From Coriobacteriia bacterium (GTDB lineage: Bacteria > Actinomycetota > Coriobacteriia > Coriobacteriales > Eggerthellaceae): a stretch of 64,000 nt of DNA. Both the position numbers and the translations under genes were made by a program. The notes beneath the pieces are model-generated. The model had not been told where the DNA came from, did no database searches, and was given only the letters and a program-made list of their open reading frames with translations. This document shows positions 34,601-43,385 of this stretch, one piece after another (within the stretch, counting starts at the first letter, position 1; the number at the start of each line of letters is the position of its first letter). The stretch spans positions 1 through 64,000 of the forward strand of contig JAUMVJ010000006.1 of the NCBI GenBank assembly GCA_030530215.1, in the 5' to 3' direction.

Positions 34601-36071
34601 TTTCGCCCGGAGCATCGACGATCAGCTGTGCTGCCGTCTTGATGTCCGCGCTTAGGTAATACGTGCCGCCCTTGCTAATCGTGTATGTTGAGGAAAATCC
34701 CGCCTCGCTCCAAAGAGCGTACAAATCGCTGCCCTCGCGCGTCTTTGAAGAAGAATCCGCGCCCTCCCCCTCAACGGAAGCAAGGCTGATACCCGACTGC
34801 GCATCGGCGTCGGCCTGGCCTCCCCCCTCGGCGGAAGAGGCCTCGGCTGCCGCCTGCTCTTGAGCCGCGCTTTTAGCGGCCTCCTTGGCAGCCTTCTTCT
34901 CGGCGGCTTCCTTTTCAGCCTTTTCGCGTGCAGCCAGCAGAGGGGCAATCACATCGGTCGAGGAATCCCATGAAACGCTGAGCTTCTTGGCGTCCGCGAA
35001 ACCATCAAAAATCGTTAGCTCATCTTTGACGGAAGCGTTGAACGCATAAGCGTGGCTCACCGAATCTATAAGCTTGGAAGCGGAAAGATCGAGCGAATCG
35101 GAAAGATAGGATTGCAGATTCTTGGCACTCACGCCGTAGGCGTTTATAGCGCTCAAAGCGTCGCCTGCATCAAACTCGATGTTCAACCCGGCAACAAGCA
35201 AAGCGCGGCTTGCGTCTTTGTCCAAGGCATCGTCCTTCGACACCTCGTAGCGCACAGCGGCCAAGCCGAGCTTCTCGCCTACGCTGCCACTTGGCTTGAA
35301 AATCAGATTGGCCTCGCCCTCGATTTTGGACTTAGCGCGCGCATCCCAGCAAGAGCTATCCACAATGGCGACTGTGCCCTTAGATGCGCTGGCATCGATG
35401 GCACTTGCGAGCTTGCCTGCAACGCTAAGCTTGGAGCCGTTCAGATCGATGATGATCGCCTGACCCGCAGGGGCAGCAATCTCAAGCGTCGAATCAAGCT
35501 TCAAATCTGAATCAAGTTGGTAGATCCCAGCCTCGGTAAGAGGCTTTTCAAGTTCCTTTTTAGAGAGCTTGTCCAAACGCACAACCTGAGCATCTTTGCT
35601 TGCAAGCTCTGCCTTCAGGCCCTTGATGAAGCTCTGAGCATCCTTCTTGCTTGCAAGGGACACATCCTCGGCAAAGCCAAGCGCCTCGGCTTGCTGGGCT
35701 GCCTGCGTATCCGAGTCGGACGTGGCGGCCTTGCTAGACGAGGATGCCTTGCTGGTGGATGAGGCGCTGCTCTCGGCCGCCGCGCTTGCCTTAGAGCTAG
35801 AAGACGAACCGGAACCAGAAGATACGCCAGAACCCGTGTTGGAGTTCGCACCCGAGCCCGTGCTGGAGCTCGAACCCGAAGACTCGGAGCTCACCGCACC
35901 GGTGGCCTGTGCGCTTTCCTCCCCCGCTGCCTGCGCTTCGTCGCCAGTTGCAAAGGAAAGCTGCGGCATAAGGCCGAAGCTCAAAACCACGCAAAGCAAA
36001 AGCGAAACGCCCGCTCGCGCAGTTTTGCAAATACTTGGAAGGAAATGTTTATGTTCAAGGTCGTTATGCAT
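31488..36071 (-). CDS. Large surface protein, 5' segment: signal peptide and beta-helix-like repeats (frameshifted near 31,607)
   Basis: 1527 residues as read. The N-terminus has a signal peptide (TARAGVSLLLCVVLSFGLMPQLSFATG). A Ser-rich linker follows, then about 1300 residues of short hydrophobic/Ser/Asp-Gly-Asn strands (repeated patterns such as SLKGVSVMGG, LNFDDVNIGASS, VAYGVSAKNIEFVGG) suggesting a right-handed beta-helix of the pectin-lyase or autotransporter-adhesin kind. The last roughly 40 residues (from AHIFVRSHL) are basic and unlike the rest, because the frame is lost near 31607; the true continuation is the 29306-31606 segment, giving about 2250 residues. The ATG at 36071 has AAGGGG 10 nt upstream. 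The gene lies between a binding-lipoprotein gene and the permease genes, so a role at the cell surface in capturing the transported ligand, or in adhesion, is possible. Confidence 0.75.
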   Translation of the reverse strand: MHNDLEHKHFLPSICKTARAGVSLLLCVVLSFGLMPQLSFATGDEAQAAGEESAQATGAVSSESSGSSSSTGSGANSNTGSGVSSGSGSSSSSKASAAAESSASSTSKASSSSKAATSDSDTQAAQQAEALGFAEDVSLASKKDAQSFIKGLKAELASKDAQVVRLDKLSKKELEKPLTEAGIYQLDSDLKLDSTLEIAAPAGQAIIIDLNGSKLSVAGKLASAIDASASKGTVAIVDSSCWDARAKSKIEGEANLIFKPSGSVGEKLGLAAVRYEVSKDDALDKDASRALLVAGLNIEFDAGDALSAINAYGVSAKNLQSYLSDSLDLSASKLIDSVSHAYAFNASVKDELTIFDGFADAKKLSVSWDSSTDVIAPLLAAREKAEKEAAEKKAAKEAAKSAAQEQAAAEASSAEGGGQADADAQSGISLASVEGEGADSSSKTREGSDLYALWSEAGFSSTYTISKGGTYYLSADIKTAAQLIVDAPGEKVTIDFAGHTLASSKYNGAAVNLASAASVCLRGDAGDASYIKLSGVRPQSAITSSVGKLSLENLSILVEPDSTEAGRKLASLDIKGIAIDKGELELSNSQVVIDLSKQAYATSSSSSTPSGDPSALYLGSGAGAASITSSNLVVQNSPVVVSRSSYSVGHSYGVLSYSSKRASVDSSAISSTSAQGVAYGVSAKNIEFVGGESTVSTEAYEAAYGICSKAEGGVVLSAPVKFEHSSYTALESADLYSASENAFVFGANFAGSAASVLVCSASASNDNGMRIGAFASDVSDEARQSIGTSLSNALGQDAVCAIASDASGLLFRMASEEDAAAAVVGSTTTYYSSFAAALAKVEDGQTIKLLRDCSVLTFDKSADASASFMLDLAGKTIGGLIVNTNAKLVLCSSEGRGAIKGVSSKGNAALAHLGSGSLSVKGIDIVATSSSSAVCGVYTNTKASLNFDDVNIGASSSKDNAYGVRSTNSGAGDLSFKGGSVKVQALTYGVSVYGVYFSSKTARLSIEGCPISAQGTTATVQGVHTSSALDLVGSEGASTVSALASSPDAKITAVYDAAAAGTVASLKDVSVVAKSSTSAAGTTSHWCLELGGSSSDTAWHFAGTCSLLSDTATELQNNSAQLLVEEGASIAEDQWHVYTRGTNATFAQVSDASYADHFAAAAGSAFDDCTVQASESAGMVSLAWKRAGTVLNLSTGVSFDDMGEAVNAANAGDTLQLQSDLALKSALSLSKSLNIDVNGHTLSISAGSAAKSSNGSAAGALVVSGTAKVVLKDSLGGGSLNCTLGAANESGALTYQGLVVSDSASLTLDALAVKVTYTGTPKDVPSVSLRGVSVMGGAFTTSNGASLSVRAAAEDASEGARELRGVWVSKNAGAVNLSADTAIDVNNNAASSVQGSSDYPDGTSQGTNSSNIADLVEVKFFENSADYQEICKIFKAQANCDSSSESSSVYKANVYYLNNFKTSSGLRVWAYSDQVADADLGKASSIVPAHIFVRSHLPYFDGCLWHQHGGRIRSQNLCSCKHYGFHG

Positions 36072-36088
36072 ATGCTTGTGGCCCCTTG

Positions 36089-38041
36089 TTAGCTCGTCGG
36101 GCAGCTCGCAGTGTAGGAGCTTGAGTAGTTGGAAACCTTGCCGGTGCCGCTGCTTGCCGCACAGCGGTAGAACAGCTGGTAATAGCTGTTGACGGTCTTA
36201 TCACAGGTGGAAGATGCGCCGCCTGCGTTCATGATGTTCTTCATCGTCCATAGGCAGGAAAGGAAGCTCTCTGCGGTGCCGGTGCTCCAACTGCCATCGA
36301 TGCCGCTTGGCATAACCCACACCTTGTAGGACTGCCCCGTGTTGTAAACGCCGTTGCTCTTGTTGGCGGAAGAAACGATTTTCTTGGCAAATTCGGAAGT
36401 GCGCGCAATAACTCCAGGGAAGATCGCGTCGCCCGCGGTGATCATGCCAACACCGCCCGTATCGGAATCGGCAGAAGAGGTGCTAACGGAATACCACAGA
36501 GCCGAGGTGCTCTTGCGCGAACCAACATTGGATGCATTAAGGTAGCCCTTGTCCGAGGAGGGCGTAGTGCCCGGCATCACCACAAACCTACTCGAAGACC
36601 CGCCACTGCCCTTAGCGGGCTTTGCCGAGTCGTAGGCGTTGTTCACCACGCCGGACACCTGAAAGTAGTAATCGATGAGCGCATAATCGCCGTTGGCGAC
36701 GCTTGCCGACAAACCAACGCCCGAAGCCACGTCCATCTTCTCGCCATCCAGGTACAAGGTATTGCCCGCGTAATTCCTATCGGCGGTAACGGAACTTTTG
36801 TTGGTGCTTGCCCACGAATCTACGAAGGCGACGGTCACAGCAGAGCTGGACAGGCGGCTCGTGGACTTGCCGTTGCCGTCCGTTCCATTTTGGAAAATCT
36901 CACGAGAAGAGGTGCCGCCAACCGTCTTCATGGCATAGCCGCCGTTGGCGCTTAGGCACATGTCTATCACTTCATCGTGCAATTCAAGGTACTTGGAGGC
37001 GGCATCCTGCGAGGAGTATTCCACCGCAGTCGAGTTTTTCAAAAGCTCGCCGACGATCTTCACGGCACTGGTTACCTCGGAATCGGCGGTACCGGAATCA
37101 CCCAAGCTCGGCACGGTGATGATGTCGACATTCGCCTTGGTGAGCTTGCTTTGCTGCGCGGAAGTAAGCTTGATGGTTTCGCCGTCCACCAACACCGCAT
37201 CGGGCTCGGCCTTAATCAAGGCATCAACGTCAAGCGTGTAACTGCCGCTGCTGATTGATTTCCAGGCGGTGGCCAAGCTCGACACGCCTTCATTGGGGAA
37301 CAAGCCGCGCGAGGAAACCTGGCTTTTCCAGTAGCTGTCGCAGGCAACCAAGCCACCCTTGCCACAAAGCATTTCAACGATGGTGGCATAGGGGCCAGCT
37401 GCCGCCACCTTGTCGCACTTTTCCGGAAGTTTGGACGATTTAGCCGAGGCGTCATAGACCGTGCCGGTGCCGCCGATGCCCGCGCTGATTTTCATATTGC
37501 CCTCGGTGTCGGCGTCATCACTTTCGCCGCCCGACTTTTTACTCTCGGATTTCTTCTTGGTTTTGTTGGTTTTCTTGGAATCGCTCTTTTTCTCGCGCGT
37601 TTCCTTTTTCTCGGTTTTCTCGGACTTCTTCTTTTTCTCTTCCTGCTTTACCAGGGTGCCTTCAGTGGCGGCAAAGTTGTAGGGGCTGTTTTTGTCGTAG
37701 ATACGCAATATTGCCTGGCCGTTTTTAGGCGCGTTGGGGTCGTAGACGGGGATCTTCTCTTCCTGAAGATCGGTGCGTGTTGTGTCCTTTACCTCATGAC
37801 TACTTCGTTGAGGGTCTTCGGGGGCCTTGGAATTTTCCTTGTACAGCGGCTCCACCTTAGGGTCCAGAATGCCGTTTTCCGGATCCTCAACGTGCTCAGT
37901 GAGCACATCGGTGAATTTGCATCCTGAAAGAAGCGTCAAAGACGCAACGGCAAGGCACACCACCACAAGCAGTGCAGCCTTTCGAGCACAGGATGCCCAT
38001 TCACTGATTCCCTTTGGGATATGAGGGGTTTTATTGAACAA
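36089..38041 (-). CDS. Class III substrate-binding lipoprotein of the FecCD-type importer
   Basis: About 650 aa. The signal peptide ends in lipobox LTLLSGC (lipidated Cys near residue 41 with this start). A 130-residue tether includes a very Lys/Glu-rich run (about residues 125-175). The binding domain begins at KVAAAGPYATIVEMLCG and includes LIKAEPDAVLVDGETI. Its C-terminal part has VWVMPSGIDGSWSTGTAESFLSCLWTMKNI and YYQLFYR, the layout of class III (TroA/FecB/BtuF) proteins. The start is uncertain: the frame is open to 38140, but that part overlaps a strong hairpin; the TTG at 38041 follows an AAGG. It lies 17 bp before the surface-protein gene. Confidence 0.72.
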   Translation of the reverse strand: MFNKTPHIPKGISEWASCARKAALLVVVCLAVASLTLLSGCKFTDVLTEHVEDPENGILDPKVEPLYKENSKAPEDPQRSSHEVKDTTRTDLQEEKIPVYDPNAPKNGQAILRIYDKNSPYNFAATEGTLVKQEEKKKKSEKTEKKETREKKSDSKKTNKTKKKSESKKSGGESDDADTEGNMKISAGIGGTGTVYDASAKSSKLPEKCDKVAAAGPYATIVEMLCGKGGLVACDSYWKSQVSSRGLFPNEGVSSLATAWKSISSGSYTLDVDALIKAEPDAVLVDGETIKLTSAQQSKLTKANVDIITVPSLGDSGTADSEVTSAVKIVGELLKNSTAVEYSSQDAASKYLELHDEVIDMCLSANGGYAMKTVGGTSSREIFQNGTDGNGKSTSRLSSSAVTVAFVDSWASTNKSSVTADRNYAGNTLYLDGEKMDVASGVGLSASVANGDYALIDYYFQVSGVVNNAYDSAKPAKGSGGSSSRFVVMPGTTPSSDKGYLNASNVGSRKSTSALWYSVSTSSADSDTGGVGMITAGDAIFPGVIARTSEFAKKIVSSANKSNGVYNTGQSYKVWVMPSGIDGSWSTGTAESFLSCLWTMKNIMNAGGASSTCDKTVNSYYQLFYRCAASSGTGKVSNYSSSYTASCPTS

Positions 38042-38099
38042 AAGAAGCCTTAACAAGCGGAGCCTCTGCGCAAGATTCGCGCAGCCTTTCAATACACCT

Positions 38100-38132
38100 G
38101 ATGGGATGCCGCCACTATGACGGCATCCCATC
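38100..38132 (-). terminator. Intercistronic hairpin after the first binding-protein gene
   Basis: A perfect 12-bp inverted repeat (GATGGGATGCCG / CGGCATCCCATC) with a 9-nt loop lies 39 bp past the stop of the secreted binding-protein gene. No T tract follows on the minus strand. It is more likely an mRNA-stabilising or partial-termination hairpin, as seen between binding-protein and permease genes of other importers, than a full terminator. Confidence 0.55.
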
Positions 38133-38170
38133 GAAATCAAAGGTAGGTAAGTTTGAGCTTAGCGCTGAAC

Positions 38171-40167
38171 CTATTTCACCTTCACCTTAACGGTGACGGT
38201 CTTGGTTGCGGCATTGTAATTGGCATTGCCAGCAGCCTTAACGACGACCTTGATCTTGTAGGTGCCCTTCTTGGTCTTCTTCTTGACGGTGATCTTGCCG
38301 TTGGAAGCGATCTTCAGCTTGGCGGAACCGCTCTTCTTGGCATAGGTCACCTTGCCCTGGGCACCCGTAACCTTGATGGCGGCGGTAACCTTCTGGGCCT
38401 TCTTCTTGACCTTAGACTTCTTCACGGTCTTGGTTGTGGTCTTGACCTTGGGAGTCTGGGATGCCTTGGCAATGGAGAACTCTACCGTCTTGGCAGTAGT
38501 AGAACCGTCAGACCACATGTAGCCATCAACAAGCGAAACAGTGGCTTTATAGGTGCCGGCAGCGGTAGCAGAGCCATTGGAAACGGTATAGCCGGCTTCA
38601 GCCTTAACGCCAGTCTGCGCCTTGCCCGTGTACTTCAAGCCAGAAACGGCGGTAGGGACATTGATGGAATCCGCCTCAGTTGTACCATCGAGATCCTTGG
38701 ATGCATCCGCGTAATTATCGGTAAGCTCCAAAAGACCGGCGTTAGAACCTAAGCTTTGAATATATTTAATACCAGCGTTGAGTTTAGAGATTACCGTAGA
38801 TTCTTTATAGTCCGAAACGTCGCTTTTTTCCCAGGTGGTAGCAGTATTAGAGCTTCCCTTGGCATTGTAGTTGCGGACGCCGTCCATAGCATTGTCGATT
38901 GCCTCAGCAAGCTTATCGGACTTCAAGTGATAGAAGTTCTCGTAGTAGTAGGCGATCCAGTCGCTCTGATCGACGTACTCAGGGTACAGGCAGCCAAGAA
39001 TACGGCCGATGTTCTGAGCGTTTTCAACCGAGTTCATAACAACGCCATAGCAAGAACCAGCAGAAATGCTAGCAGAGCTAACCCAATAAGCCTTATCCTG
39101 AGCATCAGAGCTCAAAGAAGTGATGATCTCCTCGGAACCCTCCATCAGTTGACGCTGACCACCGACCATAATAAGGTCACAAGCCTCAACCTCGGCACGA
39201 GTAGCAGTCACATAGGTAGCACCCTCGGCCACCGTCTTGCTATCGGCAATATTGGTAGAGACGTTCTGAACAGCCTCCAAGTAACGATTTTCAGAAGCCG
39301 TACCGTCCTTATCGCCCGTCTTAACAAGATTATAAGTATCGGTAGACTTGTCGTAGCTAGCAATGTTGCAGACCGTCTTCTTGGCTTTATTCTCGCTATT
39401 AAGCTTCTTCAGAATGTAGCCTTGAGTGCCCTTCACGTAACGCTCGAAGTCAGCAGCAATCGCCGTAGTGCTGCCATAACGCGTAGTCTTACCGGTTGCA
39501 GTTGCGGCATTGTTTGCGGCCGTTGCAAGGTTATACATGCTGCCGATCATGGTGTAGCAATTGGCGCAATCATAGGCAACACCATAATCACCAGTACCCT
39601 CGCTGTCTCCAGCACCATAGGTTTTGTAGTTGGAGTCACCAGTACCATAAGCATATTCGTTGGTGTTGTAATTAACGTTGTCAGAGTTGCCCAAAATGAC
39701 ATCAGGTTTCAAATCCCAAACACTCTTGGCCTCGCTGTCGCTGCTGTAACTCTTCAAAGAACTGGCAGGGGACGTCTGCGCGCTATAGACAACCATAGAG
39801 GGACTGTAGTTGGAAGTGCCGCTCTTATAGTTGAGGACGGAGTTGATCATGTAGGGGTTTGCACTGGTGTTGTAAGTGGAGTCACCAAAAATATAGAAGT
39901 AGGGGGAACTCCAGTCCTGCTTACCAAGGCTGGCAAATGCCGTATTGGTCGAAACGTTGCTCAAGCCAAGGATTTCAGGTGCGGGCTCAGCAGCACGGTT
40001 TGACCAAGCAGTGACGTACTTGCTTGTATCGGCCGATTCATCCGCATGGGCCTGCTGGGTGAAGCCGGGAGCGAGCGCGGTTAAGCTTGCAGCCAAAGCA
40101 ATCGACGTTAAGCCGACGGCGATGCGCTTACCAAGACCCCCCCTGCTTTCTTGTAGGTAAATTCCAT
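38171..40167 (-). CDS. Secreted class III substrate-binding-like protein, frameshifted in its signal peptide (7-G tract)
   Basis: The ATG at 40167 has AAAGGA 7-8 nt upstream and encodes MEFTYKKAGG, then loses frame in a run of seven G (coding strand, 40143-40137). With eight G it would continue GLGKRIAVGLTSIALAASL ... AHA, a textbook signal peptide joined to the 640-residue body. The body has SPYFYIFGDSTYN, LKPDVILGNSD and AEVEACDLIMVGG. NAQNIGRILGCLYPEYV and WIAYYYENFYHL are typical of the C-terminal lobe of class III binding proteins. The C-terminal 100 residues form a Lys-rich Ig-like domain (YAKKSGSAKLKIASNGKITV, GTYKIKVVVKAAGNANY). It may be a cell-wall-bound first receptor of the importer. 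Confidence 0.7.
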
Positions 40168-40185
40168 ACCTATATCCTTTCTCTG

Positions 40186-40200
40186 AAAGAATTATTCTTT
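40186..40200. promoter_or_regulatory. 7-1-7 palindrome, candidate Fur-family operator
   Basis: AAAGAAT-T-ATTCTTT is a perfect inverted repeat with one central base, 19 bp upstream of the binding-protein ATG and next to its ribosome site. Its 7-1-7 layout and central AAT-N-ATT match the Bacillus-type Fur/PerR/Zur box family. Which regulator, if any, uses it is unknown. Confidence 0.5.
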
Positions 40201-40427
40201 GGCGAGGATAATGCTCGCACTTCCTACTTATAACCCTTATTTCACCTGCGACGTAATGGAAAAATCCTTCAGTCTGAAATTTTTTTGAAACAATGGCGAA
40301 CATATTCAAACGCCGAAAATAAAACTCTCGCCGCGACGTGATGCCGAAAACCAGCATTCGAGCGCGATCTTTAGACATTCAGAGAAAGCTAAGCCACCCT
40401 TCCTCATTGCGCATTCGACGCCTTCCG

Positions 40428-40455
40428 AAAAAACAAGCACCCCGAAGGATGCTTG
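40428..40455 (-). terminator. metK terminator
   Basis: On the minus strand, CAAGCATCC and GGGTGCTTG form a stem around a TTCG loop (one mismatch), followed by six T, about 150 nt after the metK stop. Confidence 0.8.
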
Positions 40456-40603
40456 CCAAAAATGCGAAAACTATGTATGCGGGCACGGAAACCACGCCTG
40501 GACTAGCAGCACAAAGCCCTAGCCGTAATCTGGCGTTGCCGGAGCAAGATAATGAACCCCTAGCCGTTTTACCAATTTGCAGCCAAAACCAAAAGCCGCA
40601 AGG

Positions 40604-41851
40604 CTACAGCCCGCAAGCGGCCTTGAGCGCATCCACCTTATCGCGGCGTTCCCAGGTAAATTCGGGAAGCTCACGGCCAAAATGGCCATAAGCGGCCGTC
40701 TTGCGATAAATGGGACGCCTGAGGCCAAGGTGTTCAATTATTGCCGCTGGGCGCAGGTCGAAGACCTTGTTCACCGCAGCCTCAATATCGGCCTGAGGCA
40801 CCTTGTTGGTACCGAAAGTTTCCACCATCACCGAAACAGGATGCGCAACACCGATGGCGTAGGCAATCTGAACCTCACAGCGATCAGCCAAACCGGCAGC
40901 AACCACGTTCTTGGCAACCCAGCGCGCCGCATAAGCACCCGAGCGATCAACCTTGGTGCAATCCTTGCCGCTGAAGGCACCGCCGCCGTGACGGCCCATG
41001 CCGCCGTAAGTGTCCACGATGATCTTGCGGCCAGTAAGACCAGCGTCGCCCATGGGGCCACCCACAACAAAGCGCCCAGTGGGGTTGATATAGATTTGGG
41101 CGTCCTGGTAATCGATGCCAATGCCCTCAAGCACCGGGGCGATTACCTGAGTACGCAGGCCTTCCTCAATCTCTTGGTTGGTGGCTTCCTCGGAATGCTG
41201 CGTGGAGATGACGATCTTCTCGATGGCCACGGGCTTATCGTCGACGTAGCGCACCGAAACCTGCGTCTTGCCGTCGGGGCGCAGGTAAGGCAGGGTGCCA
41301 TCCTTACGCACCTGAGCCAAGCGCTCGCTCAGGCGATGCGCGGTATAGATAGGCAGCGGCATGAGCGTCGGCGTCTCGTTGCAGGCGAAACCGAACATCA
41401 TGCCCTGATCGCCCGCGCCCACCAGGTCAAAATCTTCCTGAGCGTTGCCGTGCTGGGCCTCCCAAGATTCATCGACTCCCTGAGCGATATCGGCCGATTG
41501 CTCGTGAATGGCGTTGAGCACGCCGCAGGTGCTGGAATCAAAACCGTACTTAGCGCGGTTGTAACCGATGTCGTCCAAGACCTGACGGGCAATCTCTTGC
41601 ACGTCAACATAGGCCTGAGTGCGAATCTCGCCCGTGACGATGACCATACCGGTGGTGGCCATGGTCTCGCAGGCGCAACGAAGCTGCTTGGGGTCGGCAG
41701 GCTGGCCGTTAGGGGCAATGTAGCCGCGATCGGCAAGCTCGATCTCTTTGGCAAGGATGGCATCCAAAATGGCGTCGCTGATCTGGTCGCACACCTTGTC
41801 GGGGTGGCCTTCGGTCACGGATTCGCTGGTGAACAGATAGGAGCGGGTCAC
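40604..41851 (-). CDS. metK: S-adenosylmethionine synthetase
   Basis: 415 aa. MetK makes S-adenosylmethionine from methionine and ATP. Signatures are [24 protein letters not shown] (ATP/Mg site), [16 protein letters not shown], and [19 protein letters not shown] near the P-loop-like region. The product feeds the methyltransferase RlmKL and others. The start is probably the GTG at 41851, where AAAGGAG lies 7 nt upstream; the ATG at 41857 would leave only 1 nt. No SAM riboswitch was recognised in the short leader. Two copies of aacttgccag (41879-41888 and 41902-41911) sit upstream. Confidence 0.95.
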   Translation of the reverse strand: MTRSYLFTSESVTEGHPDKVCDQISDAILDAILAKEIELADRGYIAPNGQPADPKQLRCACETMATTGMVIVTGEIRTQAYVDVQEIARQVLDDIGYNRAKYGFDSSTCGVLNAIHEQSADIAQGVDESWEAQHGNAQEDFDLVGAGDQGMMFGFACNETPTLMPLPIYTAHRLSERLAQVRKDGTLPYLRPDGKTQVSVRYVDDKPVAIEKIVISTQHSEEATNQEIEEGLRTQVIAPVLEGIGIDYQDAQIYINPTGRFVVGGPMGDAGLTGRKIIVDTYGGMGRHGGGAFSGKDCTKVDRSGAYAARWVAKNVVAAGLADRCEVQIAYAIGVAHPVSVMVETFGTNKVPQADIEAAVNKVFDLRPAAIIEHLGLRRPIYRKTAAYGHFGRELPEFTWERRDKVDALKAACGL

Positions 41852-42002
41852 GTTCATTCTCCTTTGACATATATAGTCAACTTGCCAGCCGTATACATAA
41901 GAACTTGCCAGCAAGCGTTTTTCAGTTCAAACAATGTAGCACACGACACAGCCGCCAACATTGGGTAAAGTTGGCTTACGCAAAAACAAGAATCGAGGGT
42001 AC

Positions 42003-43370
42003 ATGAGCAGCAACGCACGTCTTACCGAGGAATACTTTGCCACGATGGCAAGCCTGAACGGCGACCTGCCCGGACGCAGGGCGGCCTTTGACTACATGAA
42101 AAACTCCACGGCTATCGTGCATCACCAGGTGGTGGCATGCTCGTTCGTGCCGCGTCTGTTCGACGATGAATCGTGGGGTGCTTTGCGCAACATAGCCGAG
42201 ACCACGCATCGCATCCTCGTCAAAGTGATTGAGCACTACCTGGCTGACCCCGAGTATCGCAGCATCTTCCACTTCGACAAGCGCCTGGAAGAGCTAATCT
42301 TGCTCCCTCGCGGCTATGATGCGGTGCTCCCCTTCGCACGCATCGATACCTTCCTTAACGAAGACACGCTTGAGTGCGGCTTCTGCGAGTTCAATGGCGA
42401 CGGATCAGCCGGCATGAACGAGAACCGCGAGATCACCCACTCCATCGAGAACTCGGCTAGCTACCAAGCCTTTGCCAAGACGCATGAACTTGAGCAGTGC
42501 GAGCTCTTCCGCTCCTGGGTGGACGAATTCATCAAGATCTACAACAGCTACGAGCGCAAGGTCGACTCTCCCCGCTTCGCCATCTGCGATTACCTGAACC
42601 GCGGCGTGGTGGACGAATTCCATATCTTTTGCAAGTACTTTGCCGAGCGCGGCTACGAATGCGTGGTGCGCGACGTGCGCGAGCTTGAGTGGGATGGCGA
42701 GCGCCTACGCGATGCGCAAGGCCTGCCGATCGATGCCATCTGGCGCCGCAGCGTGACCAACGACGTGCTTGATTACTGGGACGAGTCGCAGGGCCTCATC
42801 GACGCCGTGCGCAACCAGGGCGTGGCACTTATCGGCAGCTTCCAGGGGCATCTGGTGCATGACAAGCAGATCTTCGACGCGCTCTACCACCCCAAAACGC
42901 AGAGCTTCCTTACTAGCGAGGAAAACGCTTTCGTCGCCGCGCACGTGCCGCAAACCAAGTTCCTTGATGCCGAGCACGTAGACCTCGACGAAATTCGCGC
43001 CAGCAAGGACAAATGGATTATCAAGCCCACCGACGCATACGGCGCACAAGACGTATACGCAGGTCAATCGTGCACACAAGAAGAATGGGATGCGCTGATT
43101 GAGCGCTTTGCGAACGCGAAGGCGGGCGCGCCCTTCCTGGTGCAGCGATTCATCACGCCCTATAAAACGCACACCCTGCGCCCCGACGCGGACATCGAAG
43201 AACTTGCCGACAGCGAAATCGACACGAACGGCGCCTACTACAACAACCTCAACGGCCTGTACCTGTACAACGGCAGGTTCCAAGGGATCTTCTCGCGCCT
43301 GGGGCCGCATGCCACCATTAGCAAGCAAAACGAGGGCATGACAGCAGCGACCATCCACGTGTGCGAATAG
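42003..43370 (+). CDS. ATP-grasp protein, glutathionylspermidine-synthase-like
   Basis: 455 aa. ECGFCEFNGDGSAGMNENREI closely follows the glutathionylspermidine synthase/YjfC-type block (ECxFCEFNxDGSxxMNE), and KWIIKPTDAYGAQDVYAG is the ATP-grasp nucleotide-binding stretch. APFLVQRFITP and NGLYLYNGRFQGIFSRLG near the end complete the fold. Such proteins ligate a carboxylate to an amine; the substrates are unknown, and no glutathione or trypanothione genes are nearby. A weak GAGGG lies 4 nt before the ATG; the frame is open from 41961. It is divergent from metK and 15 bp upstream of a DUF1461 gene. Confidence 0.7.
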   Translation: MSSNARLTEEYFATMASLNGDLPGRRAAFDYMKNSTAIVHHQVVACSFVPRLFDDESWGALRNIAETTHRILVKVIEHYLADPEYRSIFHFDKRLEELILLPRGYDAVLPFARIDTFLNEDTLECGFCEFNGDGSAGMNENREITHSIENSASYQAFAKTHELEQCELFRSWVDEFIKIYNSYERKVDSPRFAICDYLNRGVVDEFHIFCKYFAERGYECVVRDVRELEWDGERLRDAQGLPIDAIWRRSVTNDVLDYWDESQGLIDAVRNQGVALIGSFQGHLVHDKQIFDALYHPKTQSFLTSEENAFVAAHVPQTKFLDAEHVDLDEIRASKDKWIIKPTDAYGAQDVYAGQSCTQEEWDALIERFANAKAGAPFLVQRFITPYKTHTLRPDADIEELADSEIDTNGAYYNNLNGLYLYNGRFQGIFSRLGPHATISKQNEGMTAATIHVCE

Positions 43371-43385
43371 TCGGCGGCCAAGAAG

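Larger units (their letters stand above)
40168..40603. other. 436-bp intergenic region between the importer locus and metK
   Basis: It holds the ribosome site and 15-bp palindrome of the binding-protein gene, a smaller palindrome TTCAG-T-CTGAA (40268-40278), AT-rich DNA likely to include the importer promoter, and the metK terminator at 40428-40455. Short open frames here have no ribosome sites and no recognisable products. Confidence 0.6.

Noticed and set aside
35800-35900. Ser/Gly tracts in the surface protein as a tandem DNA repeat or CRISPR-like array
   Set aside because: The peptide tract is repetitive, but the codons vary and no exact regularly spaced DNA repeat exists.
41858-42002. 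SAM riboswitch between metK and the divergent ATP-grasp gene
   Set aside because: The leader is short and shows only a duplicated 10-mer (aacttgccag), none of the conserved SAM-I, SAM-II or SAM-IV core stems.
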